A DNA stretch of 21,285 nucleotides from Sphingobacteriaceae bacterium (GTDB taxonomy: Bacteria > Bacteroidota > Bacteroidia > B-17B0 > Aurantibacillaceae), in assembly GCA_023251695.1 (NCBI GenBank), contig JAHEYE010000040.1, positions 1 through 21,285 on the forward strand, read 5' to 3'. How positions within the stretch are numbered: the first letter of the stretch is position 1; each line of letters starts with the position of its first letter. The translations under genes were made by a program, and so were the position numbers. Positions 8,521 to 17,000 of this stretch are shown here, piece by piece. Below the pieces are notes generated by a model. It was not told the DNA's origin, made no database searches, and was given only the letters and a program-made list of their open reading frames with translations.

Positions 8521-8523
8521 AAC

Positions 8524-9681
8524 CTATTCGTCTCTGAAAAACGCTAGCTTGTTCATATCAATAATCTGAATATTCCTGTAATAGAAATTCAAAACTTCCG
8601 TGTAAGTATATCCTAATTTTGTCATGCGCATCGCGCCTTCCTGCGACATGCCTAAACTGTGTCCGTAACCTTTCCCCTCAAACACAACTGAATCCCCATC
8701 TTTGTAAATATTAAAATAAGTTGATTTTAACTGCAAATCCTGACGCACGTTTTTGAGCGGCACTTTCACATTACTTGCCTCAAGAAAGATTTTTCTCGTG
8801 TCTTGCTTGAAATTCAATGCAAGTTCTTTTGCCGAAGGTTCATCAATAGGATATTTATGTTTCAGCTTCAGATAACTCAACCAGTCGTCAATGGCCATTT
8901 TGCGTTCCCATTTGTAATTCGGCATGCGTAAACTGAAAGTATCATTTACACTTTTCAAATAAGAAGTGCGTGTACCCCAAACATCTTCTGAGTTGGCTGT
9001 TTGTCCGCCGCTGTTGCTGTGAAACGCTGCCACAATTAAATTCAAATTCTCATCCACTACCACTTTACCTTTTGTCTCAGCAACCATCTCACTGATTCCT
9101 TCAAAGCGTGGCTTTCCGTAGTACGCCTGACAATGCACCTGATCACAAAGTGAAAAGCCTTCCGGCAAATGTTTATTAAGATGTGCTAAGGCGAATGTTC
9201 GCGCTAAAATAGCCTGCACTTTATAAAATTCGGGGGTTGACCGTGTGCCTGATTCTGCCTCAACAACGCCGGCAATGTAAGCATCGAGCTTTGCCTCATT
9301 CAGCAATTTTAAATTCCCTGTTTCAGTAGTCACAACATAATTATCCGGATAAATCCGTTGCTTTCTGTCCGGACTTATTAGTTTTATTTTCATTTCACCT
9401 CCCGAATTTTCATCTGCGAATCTTACAGTTTTGAACCGCCCGTAAACGGTTTCAAATGATTTTACCTCAACGCTATCATTCACTGCTGTTAATTTCAGCA
9501 TGATGCTTGAATTGTTTTTCAGTATAGATTTTTCATCACCTAAAACAGAATAAGTTGATTTCTCAACCGAAAAGGTGACTGATTCAATTTTCAGGTGCGC
9601 GAAAACTTTAATGTAAACGATATCCTGCGCCGAAAGAATTAGTGGCGCGGAAAAGGATATGATAAGAAATAATTTTTTCAT
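8524..9681 (-). CDS. SpoIID/LytB-domain protein, probable peptidoglycan lytic enzyme
   Basis: The 385-residue product has a signal peptide (MKKLFLIISFSAPLILSAQ), so it acts outside the cytoplasm. From about residue 120 it carries a SpoIID domain. SpoIID is a lytic transglycosylase that acts on denuded glycan strands; its catalytic glutamate sits in a YxxGVVxxE context, here YIAGVVEAE with E143 the best candidate. Other family features are ILARTFAL (about 158), CDQVHCQAYYG with H183/C184 (179-189), HSNSGGQT with H221 and a C-terminal GYGHSLGMSQEGA near residue 340. The first hundred residues are a beta-rich extension with no recognised motif. Bacteroidota do not sporulate, so a role in cell-wall turnover or division is inferred. 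It is the last gene of the surE-lpxB run, 11 nt after lpxB, and ends 3 nt before the heptamer array. Confidence 0.9.
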   Translation of the reverse strand: MKKLFLIISFSAPLILSAQDIVYIKVFAHLKIESVTFSVEKSTYSVLGDEKSILKNNSSIMLKLTAVNDSVEVKSFETVYGRFKTVRFADENSGGEMKIKLISPDRKQRIYPDNYVVTTETGNLKLLNEAKLDAYIAGVVEAESGTRSTPEFYKVQAILARTFALAHLNKHLPEGFSLCDQVHCQAYYGKPRFEGISEMVAETKGKVVVDENLNLIVAAFHSNSGGQTANSEDVWGTRTSYLKSVNDTFSLRMPNYKWERKMAIDDWLSYLKLKHKYPIDEPSAKELALNFKQDTRKIFLEASNVKVPLKNVRQDLQLKSTYFNIYKDGDSVVFEGKGYGHSLGMSQEGAMRMTKLGYTYTEVLNFYYRNIQIIDMNKLAFFRDE

Positions 9682-9692
9682 GATTTTTATTT

Positions 9693-10835
9693 TTAACCGA
9701 GGGCTTCCCTCAGGGATAAATGTTGATACATGGAAGTAGCGATTCTTTTTGAAGCGCCTACTCCGCCTAATTTTGTTTTTAATTCTTTGTAATCGTTAAT
9801 TATTCTGTCCCGGTGTTCTTTATTATTCAGCAACTCGCTCAATTCATTCGAAATATTTTCAACGGTCATATCCTGCTGAATCAATTCTTTTACAATCTCC
9901 CGGTTCATAATCAAATTCACCAGCGAAATATATTTCAAATCCTTGTTCACCACTTGTCTTGCAATCCATAACGATAAACCTCCGGCGCGGTAACAAACTA
10001 CTTCAGGCAATTCGAATAACGCTGCTTCAAGTGTTGATGTTCCGGATTTAATTACGCCGGCCTCCGAATATTGCATCAATTCGTAAGTTTGATCGTACAC
10101 CACTTTAAATCCTTTATCAATAGCCTTGTTGTACATTTCTTTCGGAATATTGTTTGTTCCTCCAATTACAAATTCGTAATCGTTGAAACGGTCTTTGAAT
10201 TGCAACATAATGTCGAACATTCTGTCTAATTCTTGTCTGCGGCTACCCGGTAAAACAGCGATTAAAGGTTTTTGTGAAAGCTGATTTTGTTTTACAAATT
10301 CTTCTTTGCTCAATAAAGTTTTTTTTCGTTCTTCAATCGCATCGAGCAAAGGATGTCCGACAAACTCGGCTTTACAGCCATACTTTTCATAGAACGGCGG
10401 CTCGAAGGGAAGTATCACATACATCGCGTCGGTGTACTCCTTTATTATTTTCACACGACCTTCTTTCCAGGCCCATACGGTTGGTGAAATGTAATAGAAG
10501 ACTTTGAATCCGTTTTCTTTTGCCCAGCGCGCCATGCGCAAATTAAATCCGGGATAGTCTACCAAAATAACAACATCCGGTTTGTATTCTAGAATATCTG
10601 CTTTAACTATTTTGAAATTCTTTTTGATCTTCCCTAAATTTTTTGCCACATCTACAAATCCCATGAACGCCATTTGGTTAATGTGAATGGTTGGTTTACG
10701 CTTTGAAACCTTTTCCATCAAATCACCTCCTAAAAATTTATACCCGCTCGCATTATCCAAAAGATTCAGCTCCTTCATGAAATTGGAGGCATGCAAATCG
10801 CCCGAAGGCTCACCGGCTATAATGTAATACTTCAA
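9693..10835 (-). CDS. lpxB: Lipid-A-disaccharide synthase (LpxB)
   Basis: LpxB is a GT19 glycosyltransferase that joins UDP-2,3-diacylglucosamine to lipid X to form the disaccharide of lipid A at the inner face of the cytoplasmic membrane. The 380-residue length is normal. Diagnostic blocks are IIAGEPSGDLHAS at the N-terminus, LVDYPGFNLRMARWA (about 92-106), YYISPTVWAWKEGRV (about 115-129), FVGHPLLD, VLPGSRRQEL (about 194-203) and KSGTSTLEAALFELP (about 262-276). The start is TTG at 10835: the family's first strand starts immediately, and the codon lies 3 nt after the TAG of the preceding small membrane gene, which suggests coupled translation. Its presence implies an outer membrane with LPS or LOS. 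Association with surE is common in Bacteroidota to my knowledge. Confidence 0.97.
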   Translation of the reverse strand: MKYYIIAGEPSGDLHASNFMKELNLLDNASGYKFLGGDLMEKVSKRKPTIHINQMAFMGFVDVAKNLGKIKKNFKIVKADILEYKPDVVILVDYPGFNLRMARWAKENGFKVFYYISPTVWAWKEGRVKIIKEYTDAMYVILPFEPPFYEKYGCKAEFVGHPLLDAIEERKKTLLSKEEFVKQNQLSQKPLIAVLPGSRRQELDRMFDIMLQFKDRFNDYEFVIGGTNNIPKEMYNKAIDKGFKVVYDQTYELMQYSEAGVIKSGTSTLEAALFELPEVVCYRAGGLSLWIARQVVNKDLKYISLVNLIMNREIVKELIQQDMTVENISNELSELLNNKEHRDRIINDYKELKTKLGGVGASKRIATSMYQHLSLREALG

Positions 10836-10838
10836 TTG

Positions 10839-11153
10839 CTATAATGATTCTTCGTGAAAATACATAACGTAAAAAACCAAAGCCACATAAATCAACACAC
10901 TTAAAATTATTCCTTTTGTGGCCCTATTCATACGCTTATTTAAAAACAAATAAAATATCAGCAGATTACCAAGTGCACAAATTTTAATCGTACTGCTTAA
11001 CATTTGTCCGAACATTAAATATTTTATAAACCGCATTGGAAACGACATGTAACTATGCATGAATAACCAATAACAAAAAAAACAAAGCAGGGGAAAAAAA
11101 ATTCCAATCCCCAAGCCTTTCCAAAAACCGTCTAATTTTTCTGTCCAACTCAT
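10839..11153 (-). CDS. Small integral membrane protein between surE and lpxB
   Basis: The 104-residue product has three predicted membrane helices, at about residues 14-33, 53-72 and 80-99, with a basic loop LNKRMNRATKG (71-81) between the last two. By the positive-inside rule this loop is cytoplasmic. There is no signal peptide or enzyme motif. The ATG at 11153 overlaps the surE stop as ATGA (11150-11153), and lpxB starts 3 nt after its stop, so it is translationally embedded in the surE-lpxB operon. That position suggests a role linked to lipid A or the inner membrane, but this is guilt by association only. I do not recognise a named family. Coding status is supported by the tight packing and the clean hydrophobic periodicity. 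Confidence 0.82.
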   Translation of the reverse strand: MSWTEKLDGFWKGLGIGIFFPLLCFFCYWLFMHSYMSFPMRFIKYLMFGQMLSSTIKICALGNLLIFYLFLNKRMNRATKGIILSVLIYVALVFYVMYFHEESL

Positions 11154-11917
11154 TGTAGTAATTTTTTTAAATGATCAATACTTTTATGTGCCGTTAAATC
11201 GGATTGCGTCGGTACCACCGAAATATAACCGTTTGCTAATGCCCACTCATCAGTATCAGCCGATTCCGGTTCAAAATTCACGAACTTGCCCGTTAGCCAA
11301 TAATACGGACGGCCATAAGGATCCTGACGTTCATCAAATTCTTCCACCCAATTCGCAATGGCTTGCCGGCAAACTTTTATTCCTTTCAGTTCATCGTTTT
11401 TTAATTTAGGTATGTTTACGTTGAGGCAAACTCCATTTGGCAATTTGTGATTTAATGTTTCAGAAATTATTTTTTCAAGGTGTTGTTTTGCCTGTGAAAA
11501 ATCGGCGTCAATGCTGTAATCACAAAGTGAAAATCCGATGGCCGGGGTTTTTTCAAGTGCGCCTTCAATGGCGGCCGACATAGTTCCGGAATAAATGACG
11601 TTGATGGAGCTGTTGCTTCCATGATTGACACCGGATAAAATAAGATCCGCTTTACGGGGTAAAATTTTATTTACCGCCATCTTCACACAATCAACCGGAG
11701 TTCCTGAGCAACTGTATTCGATAGCGATATTATGATAATTTGTTTTATTGATGCGTATAGTGGAATTAATGGTAATGGCATGTCCCATTCCCGACTGCGG
11801 TTTATCGGGCGCAATAACTGCAACCTCACCAAACTGTTTTGCAATTGAAACCAAAAACAAAATTCCCGGCGAGCTGATGCCGTCGTCGTTAGTTACAAAT
11901 ATCAATGGCTTTTGCAT
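11150..11917 (-). CDS. surE: 5'/3'-nucleotidase SurE
   Basis: SurE is a metal-dependent nucleoside monophosphatase (survival protein E fold) in the cytoplasm. The 255-residue protein has the complete metal site of the family: D11 and D12 in VTNDDGISSPG, S42 in KPQSGMGHAIT and N98 in LSGVNHGSN. The IYSGTMSAAIEG helix start follows at about 108-119, and GTPVDCVKMA at about 72-81. Length and start (ATG at 11917) match the family. It is the first gene of the surE - membrane protein - lpxB - spoIID-like run. A palindrome at 11979-12008 lies 61 bp upstream, in the gap shared with the divergent zinc-protease gene, and is a candidate control site. Confidence 0.96.
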   Translation of the reverse strand: MQKPLIFVTNDDGISSPGILFLVSIAKQFGEVAVIAPDKPQSGMGHAITINSTIRINKTNYHNIAIEYSCSGTPVDCVKMAVNKILPRKADLILSGVNHGSNSSINVIYSGTMSAAIEGALEKTPAIGFSLCDYSIDADFSQAKQHLEKIISETLNHKLPNGVCLNVNIPKLKNDELKGIKVCRQAIANWVEEFDERQDPYGRPYYWLTGKFVNFEPESADTDEWALANGYISVVPTQSDLTAHKSIDHLKKLLQ

Positions 11918-11978
11918 AAACTATAAAGCTAAGTTCAATACCGCTTTCAATGCTGAGTAACTAATTTAATTACTAATA

Positions 11979-12008
11979 ATGCTTTGTTAATTTATGTTAG
12001 CAAAGCAT
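11979..12008. promoter_or_regulatory. Long inverted repeat in the surE/yugP divergent gap
   Basis: Arms ATGCTTTGTTAA (11979-11990) and TTAGCAAAGCAT (11997-12008) are inverted complements at 11 of 12 positions, around a 6-nt TTTATG spacer. The single mismatch becomes a G-U pair if transcribed rightward. There is no T tract, and both flanking genes point away from it, so it is not a terminator. A regulator binding site is the simplest reading; no protein is identified. Confidence 0.5.
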
Positions 12009-12060
12009 GGCAAAATGCCGCGTTTAACCAAGTTTGACAATAACGAATTCTATAAGCTTG

Positions 12061-12068
12061 TAATTTTG
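12061..12068 (+). promoter_or_regulatory. Candidate -7 promoter box for the YugP-type protease gene
   Basis: TAATTTTG matches the Bacteroidota TAnnTTTG box. A TTG at 12034-12036 lies 24 nt upstream, slightly wider than the usual spacing of about 19 for the -33 element. Transcription from here would give a leader of about 45 nt before the ATG at 12122. Confidence 0.45.
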
Positions 12069-12121
12069 TCAGAGACACAACAATGGAATGAAAATTGCTG
12101 TTTAAATAATAAAAAAGAAAT

Positions 12122-12823
12122 ATGTTTGATCCGATGTTATTACTGATAGGTATAGTATTTATGCTTATCGGCTTTGTGGTAAGTTCCACATTAAAATCAA
12201 AATTCGCGAAGTATTCACAGGAGCGTTTGTCGAGCGGTTTAAGCGGAAAAGAAGTGGCTGAAAAAATGCTGAAAGAATCAGGGATTTATGATGTAAAAGT
12301 TGTTTCGGTAGAAGGACAATTGACTGACCATTACAATCCCTTAACCAAAACCGTTAATTTAAGCAATGATGTTTATCACGGCAGACACGTTGCGGCTGCG
12401 GCTGTGTCGGCTCACGAGTGCGGACATGCGGTACAACATGCAGATGCTTATCAATGGCTCGCGATGAGAAGTAAATTAGTACCGGCTGTTCAAATTAGCT
12501 CCTCCATTATGAACTTTTTATCAATAGGACTGTTGTTTTTAGGAGGTTTTATGCCGAGTATGGGTAACACCTTATTACTGATTTTTATCGTTCTTCAGAG
12601 TGTTATAACTTTGTTCAGTCTGGTAACCCTACCGGTAGAAGTAGATGCCAGTAAGAGGGCATTGGTATGGTTAAACAGCGCCGGAATGACCTATAATCAC
12701 GAGCATGAAGACGCCAAAGATGCACTGAAATGGGCAGCATACACCTACTTCGTTTCAGCTCTCGCATCCATTACAACCCTTATCTTTTTCATTATGAAAT
12801 ATCTGGGAAATAACCGCGATTAA
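12122..12823 (+). CDS. Membrane-embedded zinc metallopeptidase, YugP family
   Basis: The 233-residue protein has an N-terminal membrane helix (about 3-21), a cytosol- or membrane-facing catalytic segment with HECGH (H98, E99, H102) in SAHECGHAVQHADAY, two further helices (about 122-141 and 149-170), a conserved LPVEVDASKRAL block in which E173 is a likely third zinc ligand, and a C-terminal helix (about 205-227). This matches the YugP family of putative neutral zinc metallopeptidases in order and length. The substrate is unknown; a membrane-protein quality-control role is only conjecture. The start ATG gives the first helix directly. The gene is followed by a strong intrinsic terminator at 12843-12870, so it forms its own transcription unit, divergent from surE. 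Confidence 0.92.
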   Translation: MFDPMLLLIGIVFMLIGFVVSSTLKSKFAKYSQERLSSGLSGKEVAEKMLKESGIYDVKVVSVEGQLTDHYNPLTKTVNLSNDVYHGRHVAAAAVSAHECGHAVQHADAYQWLAMRSKLVPAVQISSSIMNFLSIGLLFLGGFMPSMGNTLLLIFIVLQSVITLFSLVTLPVEVDASKRALVWLNSAGMTYNHEHEDAKDALKWAAYTYFVSALASITTLIFFIMKYLGNNRD

Positions 12824-12842
12824 GGACTTTTAAAAAATATAG

Positions 12843-12870
12843 AGCCTTCCTTTTTAAGGGGGGCTTTTTT
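12843..12870 (+). terminator. Intrinsic terminator after the YugP-type gene
   Basis: AGCCTTCC (12843-12850) pairs with GGGGGGCT (12858-12865), including two G-U pairs, around a TTTTTAA loop. A run of six T follows (12865-12870). It is 19 nt past the stop codon. Confidence 0.85.
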
Positions 12871-12872
12871 AC

Positions 12873-12880
12873 TATATTTG
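12873..12880 (+). promoter_or_regulatory. Candidate -7 promoter box for ridA
   Basis: TATATTTG is an exact TAnnTTTG match located just after the terminator of the upstream gene and 23 nt before the ridA ATG. The expected -33 TTG position falls in the T-rich terminator loop (TTT), so that element is weak. Its location between a terminator and a start codon supports it. Confidence 0.55.
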
Positions 12881-12903
12881 TTCTGAATAAAAACATCCTT
12901 TTC

Positions 12904-13284
12904 ATGAAGAAAATAATCAATACCACAAATGCACCATCTCCAATTGGACCTTATAATCAAGCAGTTATAGTTGGTGATGCCGTTTATATCTCAGGCACCA
13001 TTGCCATGGACCTCCAATCGAAACAGCTGATTAAAACCAATGTGAAAGAAGAGACCAAAATCGTGATGGATTATATCGGGGCTATTCTTAAAGAGGCCGG
13101 ATTGACCTTTGATAATGTGGTAAAAAGCACCATATTTTTAAACGACATAAACAATTTTGTGCATGTGAATGAGGTGTATAGTTCATACTTTAAAAATGAC
13201 TACCCTGCAAGGGCTACGATTCAAGCCCAAAGACTCCCAAAAGATGCTAATGTTGAGATTAGCATGGAGGCTAAAATCTTTTAA
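12904..13284 (+). CDS. ridA: Reactive intermediate/imine deaminase (RidA family)
   Basis: RidA proteins hydrolyse reactive 2-aminoacrylate and related enamine/imine intermediates released by PLP enzymes, protecting the cytoplasm. The 126-residue length is typical. Family blocks are APSPIGPYNQA at residues 10-20, YISGTIAMD (28-36), VVKSTIFLNDINNF (72-85), YPARATIQ with R103, which should bind the substrate carboxylate, and LPKDANVEISMEA with E118. The key arginine favours an active RidA over the inactive-subgroup members. It has its own promoter candidate, and the RRM gene follows 85 nt later with its own box, so it appears to be a single-gene unit or loosely linked. The RutC/YjgH-like subfamilies are alternatives that differ in substrate. 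Confidence 0.95.
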   Translation: MKKIINTTNAPSPIGPYNQAVIVGDAVYISGTIAMDLQSKQLIKTNVKEETKIVMDYIGAILKEAGLTFDNVVKSTIFLNDINNFVHVNEVYSSYFKNDYPARATIQAQRLPKDANVEISMEAKIF

Positions 13285-13315
13285 CAAGGGTTTTTAGCCG
13301 ACCAATCACAAAAAT

Positions 13316-13343
13316 TTGCAGATTGAAAAACTTTTTATATTTT
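13316..13343 (+). promoter_or_regulatory. Candidate promoter for the RRM protein gene
   Basis: A TTG at 13316-13318 and TATATTTT at 13336-13343 are 17 nt apart, close to the Bacteroidota -33/-7 layout, with one mismatch to TAnnTTTG. Transcription would begin shortly before the ATG at 13370. This argues against using the in-frame TTG at 13316 as the start codon. Confidence 0.45.
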
Positions 13344-13369
13344 TACTAAAGATATTAACATTTCAGTCT

Positions 13370-13648
13370 ATGAACATTTTTGTAAGCAACATCAGTTTTA
13401 AGGTAAGAGAGCAGTCTTTAAAAGAATTGTTCCAGCAGTACGGAGAGGTTACTAACGTTCGTATTATTAAAGATAAGGAAACACGCCGTAGTAAAGGATA
13501 TGGTTTTGTTGAAATGCCTAACGATGCGGAAGGAAATGCCGCCATTAACGGTTTAAATGGAACCAACCACCAGGAAAGAACCATTGTAGTAGCCGAAGCA
13601 AAAGGAAAAAAAGAGACTACAGATACACATTCTCAACCAGAAAATTAA
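13370..13648 (+). CDS. Single-RRM RNA-binding protein
   Basis: The 92-residue cytoplasmic protein consists of one RNA recognition motif (about residues 1-76) and a short polar tail. RNP2 is MNIFVSNI at the N-terminus, and RNP1 is KGYGFVEM (about 43-50) with the stacking aromatics Y45 and F47. This matches the small RRM proteins of cyanobacteria and Bacteroidota, which bind single-stranded RNA. The reading frame extends upstream to a TTG at 13316, but ATG 13370 is preferred: RNP2 begins there, and the 18 extra residues are a hydrophobic FIFLLKILTF stretch encoded over a likely promoter. A strong terminator follows at 13672, making it a monocistronic gene. Its RNA targets are unknown; post-transcriptional or cold-related control is a family-level guess. 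Confidence 0.92.
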   Translation: MNIFVSNISFKVREQSLKELFQQYGEVTNVRIIKDKETRRSKGYGFVEMPNDAEGNAAINGLNGTNHQERTIVVAEAKGKKETTDTHSQPEN

Positions 13649-13671
13649 TTCAAATCAAATAGTTTTTATGG

Positions 13672-13698
13672 GCCGGAACCAAAAGTTCCGGCTTTTTT
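13672..13698 (+). terminator. Intrinsic terminator after the RRM gene
   Basis: A perfect 8-bp stem, GCCGGAAC (13672-13679) and GTTCCGGC (13685-13692), with a CAAAA loop is followed immediately by six T (13693-13698). It begins 23 nt after the stop codon. Confidence 0.95.
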
Positions 13699-14006
13699 GT
13701 TCGCAGTATTTTAGATAGATTTAGCTAGAACAAATGTGGACGTTTATCATAAGTTCCGCCTCATTTATCTAATAAGAGCTTTTAGTTACTAATTTAACGT
13801 TACAATAGCCTCTTTTTTCTCTAACTTCAATAAGTTGTTTTTACTCCTGTCGGATTACGGTTTTGCCTCTTGATCAGTTTCATAGATTAGTCGCACAATT
13901 GTTATCCATTATTATTTTACTGCATGGTGTTTTTAACTGAAATTTTTTTCTGTTAGCAATTCACAAATAAAATAATAAGGTGTGATATAGCGCAAAAAAA
14001 ACCTGA
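13699..14006. other. 308-nt non-coding gap upstream of the T9SS surface protein
   Basis: This AT-rich stretch carries no ORF with coding character on either strand. I see no tRNA, riboswitch fold or clean promoter: no exact TAnnTTTG box sits at a suitable distance from the ATG at 14007. An 8-bp palindrome ACAATTGT lies at 13895-13902, and an AAGG lies about 25 nt before the start, too far to act as a ribosome binding site. The length is compatible with a regulated promoter or a long leader. Confidence 0.6.
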
Positions 14007-17000
14007 ATGAAGAAAAAATTACAATTCATTTTATTAAGCGCCTTCTTTTTTTGTGCGGTCTTGTTTCAGGCTCAAACTACCAAAACCGCTATCTCTAGTG
14101 GTAACTGGGATACACCTACCCGTTGGACACCAACAGGGGTTCCTACCATTACTGATAACGTTGTAATTCCAAACGGGATTAACATGCGCATCAGAAACGC
14201 AAATGCAGCCTGTAATTCACTCACCGTTGGTGCCGGAACTGCGGCCACTTTACAATTCAGAGGTAACACTGCCAGAACATTTACAGTAAATAATAACATC
14301 ACCATCAATGTAAATGCTTCGCTCGATGTCCGTTTATCTTCGAATATATCTCATACATTGATTGTTAACGGAAACATCATAAATAACGGAAAGCTTGACT
14401 TTGCTGTTGACGCCAATAGTTTTTGCAATACCATTTTTTCAAAAAACGGAAATCAAACTGTCAGTGGAACCGGAACATTAACACGTTTTCATAATATCAA
14501 TGCGAATCTAGGAGCTTTAATTACAAACACACTCGAAATTACAGCCAGCAACTTTGCTGCCGGTAACGGATTCCTAACTATTACTAACGGAACTTTTAAA
14601 TTATCTATCCCAACCTCTTTAAGTGCTGCCTGCTTTAGTGTTGCTGCAACCATTCCGACTACCGGAAGATTATTTCTTAATACAGCTACGGCGGCCTTAA
14701 GCGCAAGCGCAAACGTTACCTGTAACGGAAACGTAACCATTGCAAACGGAACATTAAATATTGGGAATGCCAATGATGAAGATCTGATTTCAAACGCAGG
14801 AACATTGAATGTTTCAGGAGGCGTACTCAACATTGCGGGAAAATATAATACAACAGGGGCAGCAAGCACTTTCAGCATCAGTGGTGGAAGTATTAATATT
14901 CCGGTTAATGGTTCTACAAACACAACCAATGCGCCCTTCAATTTAATTATTGCAGGCTCTTCATTTAATATGACCGGTGGAATAATAAATATTATCAGAG
15001 AAGGCGGAACAGGTGCACAGGATTTAGGTTTTACAAATACTGGAGGGACACTTGGTAGCGTAACAGGTGGCACTTTGCAAATTGGTACCGCTGCAACACC
15101 GGCCGCGCAGATCATGAAAATTAATACAGCTAATTTGATTGGTAATTTGACATTAGGTAGCGCTAACGCAACCGCTTCACTAAATACAAATCCATTAAGC
15201 GTTGTGGGCAACATTTTAATTTCAAGCGGTACACTTAATGCAAATAATTTAAACATCACACTTGGTGGCAACTGGACGAATAACGGTGGAACTTTTACAC
15301 CCGGAACTGCGACAACCACTTTTTCTTCATCAACCGCTCAATCTATTTTTAAATCAGGTGGCGAAACATTCAACAATATTACTTTCACGGGATCGGGTGT
15401 AAAAACTTTTTCAAGCGCCGTAACCTCAAGTTCAAATACAATAATTAATGCCGGGTCATATGTTGATGTGAGCGCAAGCAATTTTCAATTAACTGTTGGG
15501 AAAAATTTCACTAACAACGGAACCATCAATACCCGGAGCGGTACCGTTTTATTTAACGGCGCATCGGCACAAACCATTGGTGGCACTACCATAACTAATT
15601 TTTACAATCTCACCATCACCAATACTTCAGGTGGCGTTTCATTAGTGAATGCCGAAAATTTAATAAATACACTTACACTGAGCGGCGGAACATTAAGCAC
15701 AAATGCCCAGGTTTTCACAATGGTTTCTACTGCCACCAACACAGCACGCATCGGCCCTATTACAGGAACCGGCAATATCAGTGGTAATGTAACTGTACAA
15801 CGTTTTGCACCGGGGAGTGTTACCGGTTGGGCTCTATTCGGAACACCTATGTCGAGTGCCCTTACGCTTAACGATTGGGATGATGATATTTTTATCAGTT
15901 GCGCAACTTGTCCTGATGGAAGTGCCAGCGGATTTATTTCCATTTATACTTATGATGAAACGCAGCCGGGATTAAATGATGATATTGCCTCTTATATTCC
16001 CATGAGTACTATTAACGACCCAATTGTTCCGAATAAAGGTTACTGGGTTTATTTGGGAACTGGTTCTGTTACAACCACGGATATTACTTTAGATGTAACC
16101 GGCAGCGTGAGAAAGTTTGCATCCTCAATTCCTTTAAGCAAAACAAATTATGGTTCACCGGCCGAAGATGGTTGGAATTTAATTCACAATCCTTATCCTT
16201 CACCGATTAGCTGGACTGCTTTAAGAAACGGTAATGCCAGCGTTGATAATGCAATTTATGTTTACAATACCGATTTAAATGCCGGTAGTGGTGCTTATGC
16301 AACTTACATCAATAATGTGAGCAGTCCTGCTGTTGGCTCAGGTGGAGTTGGTGATGATATTCCGATGAGTCAGGGATTTTACGTTCATGCAACAGCCGCA
16401 ACAATTTTGACTGCCCAAGAAACATATAAAACTAGTGGCAATCCTACTTATCTTAAAATGCAAAATCCGGTTGCACCTGCAGCTAATCTTCCATTGGTTC
16501 GTCTCACTTTAAGTAACGCAAGTGGTTATGAAGATGAAACGGTGTTATACTATCAAACAGGCGCCACCGATTTTTTTGATGCAGCTTATGATGCTTTTAA
16601 AATGCGTGGACAAGATCTGAAGGCGCCAATCATAGCTTTCGAAAAAAACAATTTATTTCAGGTTAACGGCATAAATCCTGTAAGCGGAACTTTCAGTATT
16701 CCTTTAAAAACATTAACAGGTTATTCCGGTACATATACTCTGAGTGCGAAAAACATCAGCTCATTCCCTGCAGGAGCCTGCGTAAACCTTTATGATAAAT
16801 TTACTTTAGTAACCACTAATTTGAAAACCTCGGATTATGTTTTCACTTTATCCGATACAACAAGCGTAGCACGTTTCGACCTCAACATTACTTCTAATCC
16901 TCTTAACATTAACAGCACTACTAACCAACCAAGTTGCACTCTGCCAAATTCAGGTGAAATAACCGCGATAGGTGTTAGTGCAGGACCCTGGAATTATACC

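Noticed and set aside
12009..12019. GGCA-AAA-TGCC mini palindrome next to the larger inverted repeat
   Set aside because: Four-base arms around three A are expected by chance in this gap.
13316..13369. TTG-started 18-residue N-terminal extension of the RRM protein
   Set aside because: It lies over a likely promoter, encodes an unrelated hydrophobic stretch, and the RRM fold starts at the ATG at 13370.
13895..13902. ACAATTGT palindrome in the long gap before the T9SS gene
   Set aside because: A single 8-bp palindrome in AT-rich DNA is not evidence of a site without repetition or conservation.
14489..15319. 276-codon open frame on the minus strand inside the T9SS protein gene
   Set aside because: It is antisense to a well-supported gene with a signal peptide and sorting domain. 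The repetitive Asn/Thr/Gly codons of the sense strand avoid stops on the other strand, which explains the Val/Pro/Leu-rich translation.
15602..15943. 113-codon minus-strand open frame in the same gene
   Set aside because: Same compositional shadow; no start context or recognisable motif.
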